Shown in pieces: positions 34,031-47,126 of a stretch of DNA of 64,000 bases (position 1 is its first letter; each line of letters starts with the position of its first letter). Source of the stretch: Nannobrachium achirus. Taxonomy: Eukaryota; Chordata; Actinopteri; Myctophiformes; Myctophidae. The stretch spans positions 13,155,043-13,219,042 of the forward strand of contig OY997643.1 of assembly GCA_963921795.1 (NCBI GenBank). The letters are read 5' to 3'. The translations under genes and the position numbers were made by a program. The notes below the pieces were generated by a model, which saw only the letters and a list, made by a program, of their open reading frames with translations, ran no database searches and had not been told where the DNA came from.

Positions 34031-34793
34031 GTATGTTACGTACTCTATTTAATTTATTATTTATTCTCTATATTTCGTTTTTTCCCCATTGTGTTAAATT
34101 GAACTGTTGCTTTGCTGTATATTAGACCAATTCCAGCGTGGCTCTCTTTTTAACTCATGAATGCAAAAGCAGTCTTCTAAAGTAACCATAACAATGAATT
34201 TGCCTATTAAATAATGTTAAACCACAAAGTAATGGACAAATGGACTCTTTAGCTACAAGAAAAGGCACACAATAACTCCACACAACTGAGTTTTATATAG
34301 AAATACATATTTATAGAAAATGAAAACAGCATTTAGGTTCCAAGCCTGGACTGTGAAAATACCCCTCTTCCTTCAGGAATAATATCACAACACTGTAAGT
34401 GCAAACTAACAAATATATAATCTTCCCACAGTTCATATTAAAATAATAAACACCCATTAGATGTCTCCCTTTGAGTCACTTAATGACAATTATAATAATT
34501 TGTGGGCCTACACACACACACAGTCCCTAAAAGCCAGCAAAATGAACTACTAACTAAGTTAGCCTTAACTTGTTCAGACTAGCAGGGACTTAGGTGGGAC
34601 AGTTAACAAAGCATTATCCAGTTTCTGTCTATTGTCCCCCAGTTTCTGTCTCCCCCCACCATCACCCTGATTGGTCCATCAGAGTCATTGTGAGTATTTA
34701 GCTCTGTTTAGCTCCATGACACAGTCATGACACAGTTCCATGTGTGCAAGTTCCTGAGGCTGAACTCTCTTCTGGACTAAAGGTGAAGTATAA

Positions 34794-34837
<44 letters not shown>

Positions 34838-34851
34838 CAGGTTGATGCACC

Positions 34852-36427
34852 AATATATGTATGGATATACACCATGGCACATATAAGATCAATAATTTGA
34901 TTATTCTATATATGACAATAAATGCTTTGTTTACTCTATAATAATACAATATTTATATACATTATGGATATAAACTATGGGAAAAGTGGACATCTCATAA
35001 TATCTCTTAAATGCCCTCAAAGAGAGGATGATCATCTACCCTAGGGGGGAAGAAAGGAAGTCTAAATCTACTTATTTGTTTTTTTTAGAACAAATATTAT
35101 TACTAAATGGTATGTGAATATATACTAACTTCTGAAATGTATCAATTCTATCAATCAATTTCTAACAACGCAGAGTCAAAACAATAACATATATAGAAAC
35201 CACAATTATTAACAATACAGGTAGTACAATCAAAGGTTGTGCTAAACATTTATGTTAAATTAATGGCTGAAATCCTTCAGAACATGTGTAATATTCCCTG
35301 CACATGTTTTGATTTAAGTTGCTATGTAAGTTAACCTTTAAATTGATTTGACTACATAGAGTACAAAGAAGTGGTCTGGTTTCTGTATACAAGAATGTCA
35401 TTCTGTACAGAACAGCCATCTGTCTTCATAGACCTGGTCAGACTTTGCATTTCAATGCCTCCTAGGTGTCGATGGGCCACCATGTGTTCACCATTTGTAT
35501 CCTGGGTGATCAAATGTGGTATCTCATAATGTGTAAATGCCCTCAAAGCCTTTATAGCCTGCTCAGAGACTACAGATGAAAATGTGTTTATGGCTATACT
35601 CTGGGCCATTCACACTGATGAAAAAACTGACGTGTTGATTAAAGTGCTTTGTGCCTGATAAATAAACACATACATAAAACCCTCTAATAGGGAGAAAGAA
35701 TGGAAGTCTGATCTACCTAACCCTTTGTTTTATATCCATGTTATTATAAAATTATATTATGTGGACTTCATCAATAGCACAAGTGAAGATGTTCAATGTA
35801 TTTGGCACAAGGACAATTCACTGTATGGACTTTGATATCTCAAAAGGTAATGGGAGACCACTGCACAATGCTATCTCTGACTGGTAAACAAATGTAATTG
35901 CTTGTCACTTAATGACAAGCCTATTGGCTAATGTTTAATGTATTAAATCCTGTTCTAATCATGGACCTGCATGGTTCTATCTACAGCACATGTCCCTACA
36001 TGTGCTCCACCATTCTCTCCTCCCCATAACAATATCAAGTCAGGCCATGCAAAAGTGTGTCAAAGCAGTCTGTAATCCCAGAGAACAGAAAGGATTATTA
36101 TTATTATTTTTATGCACTTTTCATAGAGCCTGTTAATATCTGTTTTTTAAATATCTGTTTTTTTTTGTTGCACAAAGGCCTGTGGTCAAGGACAGTGACC
36201 AGTGAGAAGTGTCTAAGACAGACCATTGTTATTTATTTATTTTATTTTTTATTTTATTTTGTCAACCTTGTTCCGACATAAACTTAATTTGTGCATGAAT
36301 ACTCAACAGAACAAAACAACCTATATTAATGGCCTCTTATGAATGTGTCTCTCACCTAGCTATTCATGCAGAACCATTAAGATAGAGTGGACTATCAAGT
36401 CCTATAGAAACCTAATTTGCACATTAC
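34852..36427. repeat. Left-type arm of tandem unit B, truncated on both sides
   Basis: It matches 27181-28755. It begins at the tandem junction (34851-34854), so it lacks promoter and exon 1. It ends at the edge of a 271-bp deletion that removed the (CA)n tract present in unit A. Confidence 0.85.
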
Positions 36428-36944
36428 TTGTGCATCTCAAAATGTATGTGGGACATCTTCCACAAAGACAATTATGTGTAAAAAAGGATGATAATAAGAA
36501 TAACGAAAGCTGCAGATGTGGTGCAGGGAAATAATATGCAAAGTGACCGAATTCATACATTTAACAGGCTCAAACACCAGATTTTATTTTTAAACTCTTA
36601 ACTATGATAATGAGAAACCCACTAAAAAGAACCGTTCACTTAAAGAGGATCAACAAAATATCATCTCCAGTTGTTCTAGAATAATCATGCTCATATACAT
36701 GTAACGTGTTTATAGTGCATCTTAATAAGAAGTTGAAAAGACTATCACGCTACACTTGGTTATGTTTCTCAGCTTCTAAAGCTCTTGTCATATACCATTC
36801 ACAGTAATCTGATGTATATTTTGTGTTTATGTCATGATATTTTCTGTCTGAATACGTAAAACTCTTTCTACACTGACCTCAGATTAAATCAAGTGTGTAC
36901 AACATTGTGAACTTGATTGGTTGATTGATTGTCAAAAGCTTTTC

Positions 36945-37597
<653 letters not shown>

Positions 37598-38696
37598 CTG
37601 GATTGGAAAACAAACAGGAAGGTAATTTAGAGGTGTCTGAAAAGTGTGGACACTAATGACAAGTTAACTTGTTGTGGATTGCACAACAAATCCTTAAAAC
37701 ATAATAAATTGCATGACACAAACTAAGCTTTATGGTTACTTAAGTCTTAAGTAATACTATAATGATTATTAAGATAAATACACACATAAATAAAACCCTC
37801 TAATAGGGAGAAAGAATGGAAGTCTGATCTACCTAACCATTTGTTTTGTAACCATGTTATTACTAAAATGATATTATGTGGACTTCATCAATAGCACAAG
37901 TAAAGATGTACAATTTATTTGGCACAAGGACAATTCACTTGACTTTGATATCTCAAAAGTTAATGGGACACCACTGCACAATGCTATCTCTGACTGGAAA
38001 GTAAACAAAATGTAAATGTCACTTAATGTCACGCCTATTGAACAATGTTTAATGTGTGCAATCCTGTTCTAACCATGGCCCTGTATGGCTCTATCTACAG
38101 CACAAACATTCTCTCCTCCCCATAACTATATCAAGTCAGTCCATGCAAAAGTGTGTCAAAGTCAAAGCTGTCTGTAATCCCAAAGAAGAAAGAGGAGTTG
38201 ATACTTCTTCTACCTTGTTTTTGTTTTACTTTTTTCAAAATGTGCAGAGTTTTACAATACAGCTAAAAGGATAACACACCAAACCCTTTGTAGATCAATT
38301 ACAGTGTTTGTATAGTGAATGGCAGAGAAACACACTGGTATTATCTAAGTCAAAACAAATCACACTATTCAGAACATGTCTTTGATATAGATAATCATAA
38401 TGCAAATGTTGGTACAACATGTTGTAGTGTTAGGAGTCGCTGGATTCCATAACCATGTAAAGCTTTGGGAAAAAAAGCTAACAAAAAAGAAAACTTACAT
38501 ATTACAATTAGAGTGCCAATGTTCATTAAAGGCCCATGTGTGAATGTTACAATTCTGCCTTGTTTAAATAAGTCTGTATATCACTGTGTTGTGCTGACTC
38601 TGACCTCTAAGGACATCCCCAGAAGGGTTTCCTTTCCTGGTTTATTCATCACTCACACAAGTACAGGGACTACACACACCTCTGGGTTCATATTCC

Positions 38697-38775
<79 letters not shown>

Positions 38776-39365
38776 TAATTAATGAGTAACTCTCACCTCT
38801 GTCTTGTTATTCAGACATTCATTGAGACACACTCAATTTCCCATGAACTTCATTTGTGCATGATTACTCCAAATTCCTTCAGAACAATACAACCTCTATG
38901 AATGTGCCTATCACCTCTCAATTGCTATTCACGCAGAACCATTAAGACAGAGTGGACTATAGAAACCTAATTTGCACACGATTGCCCCCAAATCTGCTTT
39001 GGTACTTAAAATTACAAGTTACTTTATTTTGTTGTGCATTACCTTGCAAAACAAATAATTGTAAAACCATGAAAACTCTGAATAAGTGTTCATTTACACT
39101 AACATTTGTGTTCATTTAAAGGGTGTGTTAAGTCCACAAGCCACTGATTGTTCAAGAATCAACATGCTCATATACTCTACATGCAAAGCATTTATACCAG
39201 TTTAGCCATCTTAATAATACTTGCTTTATTAAAACATTTGTGGATATGCTGATGTTTCTCATCATCTATTATGAAGGTATTGTAAAGTAATGTCTAACAT
39301 GGCTGTGCGTGTGCCATTATTTGAAACCATCTTCAAAAATGTTTGGATCTGGCATGGTGTGTGAC

Positions 39366-39449
<84 letters not shown>

Positions 39450-41193
39450 CAGATTCGGAGCAATCATGTGCAAATTAGGTTTCTATAGGACTTGATAGTC
39501 CACTCTATCTTAATGGTTCTGCATGAATAGCTAGGTGAGAGACACATTCATAAGAGGCCATTAATATAGGTTGTTTTGTTCTGTTGAGTATTCATGCACA
39601 AATTAAGTTTATGTCGGAACAAGGTTGACAAAATAAAAAAAAAAAAAAAAAAAATAAATAACAATGGTCTGTCTTAGACACTTCTCACTGGTCACTGTCC
39701 TTGACCACAGGCCTTTGTGCAACAAAAAAAAAACAGATATTTAAAAAACAGATATTAACAGGCTCTATGAAAAGTGCATAAAAATAATAATAATAATCCT
39801 TTCTGTTCTCTGGGATTACAGACTGCTTTGACACACTTTTGCATGGCCTGACTTGATATTGTTATGGGGAGGAGAGAATGGTGGAGCACATGTAGGGACA
39901 TGTGCTGTAGATAGAACCATGCAGGTCCATGATTAGAACAGGATTTAATACATTAAACATTAGCCAATAGGCTTGTCATTAAGTGACAAGCAATTACATT
40001 TGTTTACCAGTCAGAGATAGCATTGTGCAGTGGTCTCCCATTACCTTTTGAGATATCAAAGTCCATACAGTGAATTGTCCTTGTGCCAAATACATTGAAC
40101 ATCTTCACTTGTGCTATTGATGAAGTCCACATAATATAATTTTATAATAACATGGATATAAAACAAAGGGTTAGGTAGATCAGACTTCCATTCTTTCTCC
40201 CTATTAGAGGGTTTTATGTATGTGTTTATTTATCAGGCACAAAGCACTTTAATCAACACGTCAGTTTTTTCATCAGTGTGAATGGCCCAGAGTATAGCCA
40301 TAAACACATTTTCATCTGTAGTCTCTGAGCAGGCTATAAAGGCTTTGAGGGCATTTACACATTATGAGATACCACATTTGATCACCCAGGATACAAATGG
40401 TGAACACATGGTGGCCCATCGACACCTAGGAGGCATTGAAATGCAAAGTCTGACCAGGTCTATGAAGACAGATGGCTGTTCTGTACAGAATGACATTCTT
40501 GTATACAGAAACCAGACCACTTCTTTGTACTCTATGTAGTCAAATCAATTTAAAGGTTAACTTACATAGCAACTTAAATCAAAACATGTGCAGGGAATAT
40601 TACACATGTTCTGAAGGATTTCAGCCATTAATTTAACATAAATGTTTAGCACAACCTTTGATTGTACTACCTGTATTGTTAATAATTGTGGTTTCTATAT
40701 ATGTTATTGTTTTGACTCTGCGTTGTTAGAAATTGATTGATAGAATTGATACATTTCAGAAGTTAGTATATATTCACATACCATTTAGTAATAATATTTG
40801 TTCTAAAAAAAACAAATAAGTAGATTTAGACTTCCTTTCTTCCCCCCTAGGGTAGATGATCATCCTCTCTTTGAGGGCATTTAAGAGATATTATGAGATG
40901 TCCACTTTTCCCATAGTTTATATCCATAATGTATATAAATATTGTATTATTATAGAGTAAACAAAGCATTTATTGTCATATATAGAATAATCAAATTATT
41001 GATCTTATATGTGCCATGGTGTATATCCATACATATATTCATTGGATAGATATGTCATTATTATAGAGAAAGGTTCATGTATTTTAGGTAACAATGCTAT
41101 GTATTTCCATAGACATATTATTCTGTTGCCACTTCATTTGTAGAAGGTTGCATGGATCATGTCTGGTGGAGGAGTGAGGGGTGGAGCACTGTA

Positions 41194-41372
41194 TGTTACA
41201 TTGTGATTGGTGGAGAGATGGTTCTATTGTTCTCATTGGCCAATCATTCAGCAGTTAGTGTTTTCACCCCAGGCTCTCTGGTATAAGAAGAGTTGGTCTG
41301 TGACATGTCTCCACAAGTCTTCCAGGATATCCATCATTTCTGATCAAATCTTACTGTGGACTTCAGGGGAAG
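41194..41372 (+). promoter_or_regulatory. Outward promoter, right arm
   Basis: Third copy: inverted CCAAT pair near 41235 and TATAAG at 41282-41287. It faces the right end of the block. Confidence 0.6.
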
Positions 41373-41424
41373 ATGAACTCTCTCAACCTTAACGCTGCTG
41401 AACAGGAGGAAAACAAAGACTTTG
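41373..41424 (+). CDS. Outward first coding exon, right arm
   Basis: The same 52-nt start exon with donor G|GTATGT. Transcription would run through the 132-bp repeats and GC-rich array and out at 42736. Confidence 0.5.
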
Positions 41425-42187
41425 GTATGTTACGTACTCTATTTAATTTATTATTTATTCTCTATATTTCGTTTTTTCCCCATTGTGTTAAATTGAACTG
41501 TTGCTTTGCTGTATATTAGACCAATTCCAGCGTGGCTCTCTTTTTAACTCATGAATGCAAAAGCAGTCTTCTAAAGTAACCATAACAATGAATTTGCCTA
41601 TTAAATAATGTTAAACCACAAAGTAATGGACAAATGGACTCTTTAGCTACAAGAAAAGGCACACAATAACTCCACACAACTGAGTTTTATATAGAAATAC
41701 ATATTTATAGAAAATGAAAACAGCATTTAGGTTCCAAGCCTGGACTGTGAAAATACCCCTCTTCCTTCAGGAATAATATCACAACACTGTAAGTGCAAAC
41801 TAACAAATATATAATCTTCCCACAGTTCATATTAAAATAATAAACACCCATTAGATGTCTCCCTTTGAGTCACTTAATGACAATTATAATAATTTGTGGG
41901 CCTACACACACACACAGTCCCTAAAAGCCAGCAAAATGAACTACTAACTAAGTTAGCCTTAACTTGTTCAGACTAGCAGGGACTTAGGTGGGACAGTTAA
42001 CAAAGCATTATCCAGTTTCTGTCTATTGTCCCCCAGTTTCTGTCTCCCCCCACCATCACCCTGATTGGTCCATCAGAGTCATTGTGAGTATTTAGCTCTG
42101 TTTAGCTCCATGACACAGTCATGACACAGTTCCATGTGTGCAAGTTCCTGAGGCTGAACTCTCTTCTGGACTAAAGGTGAAGTATAA

Positions 42188-42227
<40 letters not shown>

Positions 42228-42474
42228 CAGGTTGATGCACCAATTGATGCAGGTTAGAGTTGTCCCATCTAAAAAAGAAGGTAATATTTGAATTCTCCAT
42301 CAAAAAATACATACAATAGACATCCAATTTGTTTTTTAGATGGATAGGGTACAATTGGCAATAATAAAATACCAATTGATGCAGGTTAGAGTTGTCCTAT
42401 GCAAAAAAGAAGGTCATATTTGAATTCTCCATCAAAAAACACATACAATAGACACCTTTTTTTTTTTTTTTTTT

Positions 42475-42735
42475 CAGCATTTTTTTCACGGCCTCGTCCA
42501 TGGATGCGTCCACGGCCGGCCGTTTGCGTCCACGGCCGCGGCCTCGTCCACGGCCACGTCCCCGGCCGTCTGCGTCCACGGCCGCGTCCACGACCGCGTC
42601 CACGGCCGGGACGGCCGGCCGTTTGCGTCCGCGTCCACGGCCTCGCGTCCACGGCCGTTTTTTCGCGGCCGCGTCCATGGACGCGTCCACGGCCGCGTCC
42701 ATGGACGTGGACGCGGCGGCCAACGGCTCTTGCTG
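42475..42735. repeat. GC-rich terminal array of 12-mers (right)
   Basis: Inverted partner of 25371-25624, preceded on its inner side by a T-run (42457-42474). Small differences in repeat number and single bases distinguish it from the left array. Confidence 0.85.
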
Positions 42736-42743
42736 TCCCTCGA

Positions 42744-43134
42744 CTAGAGACTGGTGACAGTCTCCCAACTTTAATTCATGACACAATCAATCATTGTATT
42801 GTTGTGTTGTTTTGCGTTGTTACTGCATTGCAGAACCAATCCTACGTCTTCGGGGTGGTCTTTCATTTTAGAACGGTGACATGATTGATTTCCGAAGCAG
42901 TGTGAGCTTAGTTCTGCTAGCAGCTGTTCTCGCTGCTGTTCTAGCGACTACCTTGGACTTTGATGTCACCGGATGAATCGCCTGGAGGGACGATTGCGCT
43001 GCTATTGGCTTATCCATTGTTAGGCCAACCGGCCAATCAATGCTGTATATATATATCTGTGTCAAAAAGACAACAAGTCAGATAGTAGTGGAGATTCAGA
43101 ATTAAAGTCTTTACTGCAGAGGCCAAAACTATGC
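42744..43134. other. No recognisable gene; flank of the block
   Basis: Sequence resumes as ordinary flank with a CCAAT-like 'ggccaaccggccaatc' and (TA)n near 43020-43055. No exon identified. Confidence 0.4.
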
Positions 43135-43142
43135 AATATGGG

Positions 43143-43503
43143 TAGGGCTGTCACGATTTTGACATTTTACATGACGATTAATTGTCACTCAAATAATTGC
43201 GATTTAATTGTGTCTTTGTCGTTGACAATTACATTTCTGTTTGGCTTTTAGGCTTTGAAGTTGCACATGGTAGATATGACACATAACCTAAATATACAAA
43301 GAAATTACTGACATATATGACAACTTTATACTTAAAAAAATAACGTTGTGAGCTTGTAGATCGGCTATTTCCACAATGTTTTACTTTAACAAAATATATG
43401 AACATTTTTCAACTTGGAAACGATTATGACGATTATGAAAAATAATCGCGATTATGTCAAATAATTGCGATTAGACGATTATGTAATAATTGTGACAGCC
43501 CTA
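43143..43503. mobile_element. hAT-like MITE, TAGGGCTGTCACGAT ends
   Basis: TAGGGCTGTCACGAT at the left and its complement ATTGTGACAGCCCTA at the right. The flanks aatatggg and gatatggg match at 7 of 8. A single hairpin arm (gtgagcttgtagatcggct) lies near 43347. Confidence 0.85.
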
Positions 43504-43544
43504 GATATGGGGTGCTCTTCAAATAAGAAGAGCACCCACGCTGC

Positions 43545-43735
43545 ACCCGCTGGCCTACTGGTCCAGGCGCATACCACATAGGCATTGCCACATAGGCACA
43601 TTGGATGCCTGACAGCGTCGCCGGTTCGATTCCCGATCCGGATGACCTTTGCCGCATGTCTCTCCCCATCTCTCCCCCTGTTTCTTGTCAGTCCTATCCA
43701 ATAAATGCATAAAAGCCCAAAAACAAATCTTAAAA
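43545..43735 (+). mobile_element. tRNA-derived SINE, copy 2
   Basis: Same family as 10915-11095: A-box-like 'tggcctactggtccagg', B box GGTTCGATTCCCG near 43622, and a tail with 'atccaataaatgcataaaagccc'. It has an extra 'acataggcacattggatg' segment. Confidence 0.85.
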
Positions 43736-43751
43736 AAAGCACCCCACCCAC

Positions 43752-43827
43752 TAGGGCTGTCCTCGACGCAGGATTTATCAAGTCGACTCGAGTCGCGGGG
43801 GTTAATCCGACGCGTCGACGAATCGTT

Positions 43828-43858
<31 letters not shown>

Positions 43859-44609
43859 GTTGTGCTTTAATTTCTTTTTTTTTTTTACGTTGTGCTTTAA
43901 TGACTGGAGAGGAGGCGCTACCGCGACGCATTGATAGAGTACCGGTACAACAGCTGTTGTAAACCACATATGATTTGTGGATTCTCTGCTTTGAAAACTG
44001 CCTGGTTGTAATGATTTTATGCCTCTCCAAGGCTAAAGGAACAGGGCTAAAGCGCTAGCATGCTAACGATTTAGCCCCGTTCCTTCAGGAGGAAAACCAA
44101 CACCAAAGTAGGCTAAAGGTAACAATAATGTATCACTGCGTCGATGTAGAACAGCACACGGCTGCATCGCAATGCAAGCAAATTGTCGTAATTCAAAACT
44201 TTTTAAGAAGTCCTCTACTCCACCGCAGTCCTCCACCACAGAGCCACACTCAGTGGCAGTGAGTGAAAGTGAAAGCGCATCGATTTGCGTTGATGCTTCT
44301 TGGTCAGCTTTAACAACTAGAATAACAACACGTCGACGCATTTCCTTTCAAAGCGGTTAACTTCAAAATAAGAGCCACTTGTTATATGATCAAGGCAACT
44401 TTCAAGTCACGTGAACTGGTTTTATTTTTAAGTCTAGTTGCAAGCAGTAGGAAGTATGGACTAAATAGAACATGACAGTCCAGCGCTCTCATACCGCACC
44501 GGTGTGATAAAAAATAATATATTTTTGACGGCTCGACTCAAACAATTGGCGTCGATTCCGGGGGCTTAAAACGACACGTCGACTCGTCGATTTTTAGAGG
44601 ACAGGCCTA
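43752..44609. mobile_element. hAT-like MITE, TAGGGCTGTCCTCGA ends
   Basis: TAGGGCTGTCCTCGACGC at the left and GAGGACAGGCCTA at the right. Subterminal GTCGACTCG words occur in both orientations. It has an A-run (43832-43857), an inner hairpin around 44033-44090, and a stretch shared with the 2-kb element near 4757. The flanks are C/A-rich and give no clear duplication. Confidence 0.7.
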
Positions 44610-44617
44610 CACACCCA

Positions 44618-45030
44618 CACCCACACACCCCTTACTCAAATAAGTACTTAGCTTTCTTTTTTTTACAAGAGCATAGTAAGAATTTTGACACACAACTTGC
44701 ACAGCACAACAAAAACACAGAATTCATGTGAGTTAAGTACTTATTCCGCGAGCAGAATTGCCTCTGATCACAAAATGTCAAGGCGATAGAACTCAAGATA
44801 CGGGGCCAAGTTTCTCTTTCTCCTGCGTCGGGGTAGGGCCAATTGCTCACAGCTAAAAAACAATTTCCCCCGCTTTCTCAGCCTCTGACTTTGATATTGC
44901 TTTTGATTAACGACTCCACGGTATTGCGGTCTCACGATCGCAGAACTATCTTCCAGCCAGGATCCCCGAAAGCACAAAAAAAAAAGGAAATGACATCATA
45001 TTCCTGTTTCTGACCTTTCTCTTGTACTCG
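44618..45030. other. No recognisable gene or repeat
   Basis: Unique-looking sequence; minus-strand frames show no domain. Confidence 0.5.
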
Positions 45031-45704
45031 TTAAGCCATTTAGGGCCTAGAATTATTGAATGCTTTAACCAGTGAAAAACAGCAGATATACAAGCTCACA
45101 GCGCGGCACCGAGTGCCGCGCTGCGAGCTTGTAGATCTGCTATTTTTGAAAAAGTCGTGAAAATGTGTGCAAATCTTTGAATATATGTATTTTCAAAGCG
45201 AACGTTTGTAACTCAAATTTTGCTTCTGGGTGGTCCCTGGAACTAGATATTTTGAGATGGGGGTCCGTGGCCAAATAAATATCATTTTGGGGGTCCTTCA
45301 CATGAAAAGGTTTGAGAACCACTGACATAGTAGTCTCTCAAGAACAGACTAACTGAGCTCCAGTTAAGTGAAAAGGACCTTTTCTTTGACGGTGGCTGGC
45401 CAGATTGCTGACATAGAAACATAGGTTTTTCCAAAAAACCTTAGAAAGATTCAAAAGACACTTATAGAATCGGGTCAAAATTAAAAATTTCAAGATTTTT
45501 CAAAAATAGCAGATCTACAAGCTCGCAGCGCGGCACTCGGTGCCGCACTGTGAGCTTATCTGCTATTTTTCAATAGTTGAAGCATAAAATAATAATACAC
45601 AATACTGTGTACCGTGCCGCGCTGTGAGCTTATCTGCTATTTTTCAATAGTTGAAGCATAAAATAATAATACACAATACTGTGTACCCGTTCTAAATGGG
45701 TTAA
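45031..45704. mobile_element. TTAA-flanked MITE (piggyBac-like), copy 8, with an internal duplication
   Basis: TTAA at 45031-45034 and 45701-45704. Both hairpins are present. The right end, from the hairpin arm to 'ctgtgtacc', is tandemly repeated (about 45541-45614 and 45615-45688), with one base apart in the first part. Confidence 0.85.
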
Positions 45705-46114
45705 TAAAACTATGGGGAAAGTCACTTTCCAAAGTCATTAGCCAAAAATACACGTGGCGAGTGGCGACATTCACAAGTGAAAAGGAACCCAAAAAAACAA
45801 AAGGAATCCTTGGGATGCTCAATGTGCTGAGTAAAGCATGCGTTGGGATGGCCATACGGCCGCCCTCTCTTTAGAGTGACTCTGAGTGACTGTCCTCCCC
45901 TGCGCAAAGGCACAGGGAGGTCGGCCAGTGCTGTGGCAGCAGCTTCATCACGTTGCCAAGTCCCTGTGGCACGCTCACCGATAGAAGAGTGGCATGGAAG
46001 GACAAAGCGTACCGTCACACCCTCCCACCAGTCTCCCTGGCTCCCTGGTTTGGCTATTATGGCCCATATGGTATTCGGCCGATGCAACAAGTACCATCAT
46101 GTGCTAAGTTGTGA
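45705..46114. other. No recognisable gene or repeat
   Basis: Open frames on both strands across 45722-46166 overlap and have no domain. Confidence 0.45.
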
Positions 46115-46297
46115 GACTAAATCAGGGGTCTTCAATGTTTTCACAGGCCAAGGACCCCTTAGCTGAGAGAGAGAGAGAGAGATGAAGCAGGGACCTCCAG
46201 ATTCCATATAGTTTCATCGGTTGACGGCACAATCATCAGTGTATTTTTGGATTCATGTGTTACCTACCGGATATGTAACCACTTGAACCGTCAATAC

Positions 46298-46813
46298 TTA
46301 ACACATAGGACGCCAACGCCATCTAGTGGTTAGGATGTACAGTGCCACCACTGACTTGCGCTTTATTCTGAAGAGCCCCGGAAGCTCCGTGCGTGTGCAC
46401 GTGTGTGTACACTGACGATCCAGGAAGGTGATCTGTTTGTTTACAAACGGTCGCGAAACTAAAATCCTAACCGCGGCCGACCATCACGGCTTAGTGTCGC
46501 CGTGAAAACGAGCGGATCTCGGCCTCCTCGGCGTTATTTGCACCTTATTCACAGATAAAGCCGTTTTTATGTTTCAGCATAGAATAGGAGTCAATGGAAA
46601 ATGGAGGCTGCGTGATGCAGGCGGCCGAGTTGCATGATGGGATATGTAGTGTTTTTGTTCACCAGCCGCTACAGTAGGTTCTGCTTACCGGGTAACCATG
46701 GTAACCAGGTAAGACGTCCCCAGACGTCTCCCAGGTGAGTTGGCGAGCTTCTCAGCTTACCTTTTAAGACTCCTGTAGACGTTTTAGGCTAAATTTAGCA
46801 GTCAATGTGTTAA
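46298..46813. mobile_element. TTAA-flanked MITE, CACATAGGACGCC ends
   Basis: TTAA at 46298-46301 and 46810-46813. The paralogous hAT copy at 24490-24510 has the uninterrupted site 'caatacttaataaac', so insertion with TTAA duplication is directly documented. A right-end relative lies at about 61795-61896. Confidence 0.9.
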
Positions 46814-46890
46814 TAAACGTAACCTTTCACTCTGTACTTAGTCTGCTTCTTTATCTGCTTCATCTGCTTCTCTAGTCTACACCAAACCTC

Positions 46891-46970
46891 TTTGCCGAAA
46901 ATAGCCGATCTACAAGCTCACAACGCCTCACGCTGCGAGGTGTTGTGAGCTTGTAGATCTGCTATTTTTG
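46891..46970. repeat. Dispersed hairpin, CGCCTCGC-centre class
   Basis: Arms 'gccgaaaatagccgatct' and 'agatctgctatttttgac', with inner pairing caacgcctc / gaggtgttg. Confidence 0.85.
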
Positions 46971-47126
46971 ACTAAAGTTCTCAGAATATGGACGTTAGGG
47001 TTCAAGTGGTTAACATAAAAAAGAGAAAAATGTGTCTATCAAACAAAGCTTTGGAGGACCCCCTGTAGTAACTCTGAGGACCCCCTAGGGGTCCCGGACC
47101 CCCTGTTGAAGACTCCTGGTCTAAAT

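Larger units (their letters stand above)
31962..34850. repeat. Right-type arm of tandem unit A, outer end missing
   Basis: Reverse complement of 25990-28866 of the left arm: (GT)n, A-run (32240-32260), short ORF at 32888-33145, promoter, exon 1 and (GATA)n. It stops at 34850 in 'gttgatgcaccaat', where the second unit begins, so the GC-rich array and 132-bp repeats are absent here. Confidence 0.85.
39369..42735. repeat. Right inverted arm (complete)
   Basis: Inverted partner of 25362-28866. From inside out: (GT)n 39369-39447, A-run near 39637-39656, ORF 40282-40539, promoter, exon 1, (GATA)n, 132-bp repeats and GC-rich array. The long A-run is shared with the arm at 31962-34850 but not with the two left-type arms, which fits inversion first and tandem duplication second. 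Confidence 0.85.
46123..47118. mobile_element. hAT-like element, CAGGGGTCTTCAATG ends, with nested TTAA MITE
   Basis: Same family as 24307-25234. The flanks gactaaat (46115-46122) and gtctaaat (47119-47126) agree at 7 of 8. It contains a TTAA MITE (46298-46813) and a complete dispersed hairpin (46891-46970, CGCCTCACG centre). Confidence 0.85.

Noticed and set aside
43000-43134. Possible LTR-like end with (TA)n and AATTAAAG
   Set aside because: No partner repeat, primer-binding site or coding region was seen; no LTR element is called anywhere in the window.
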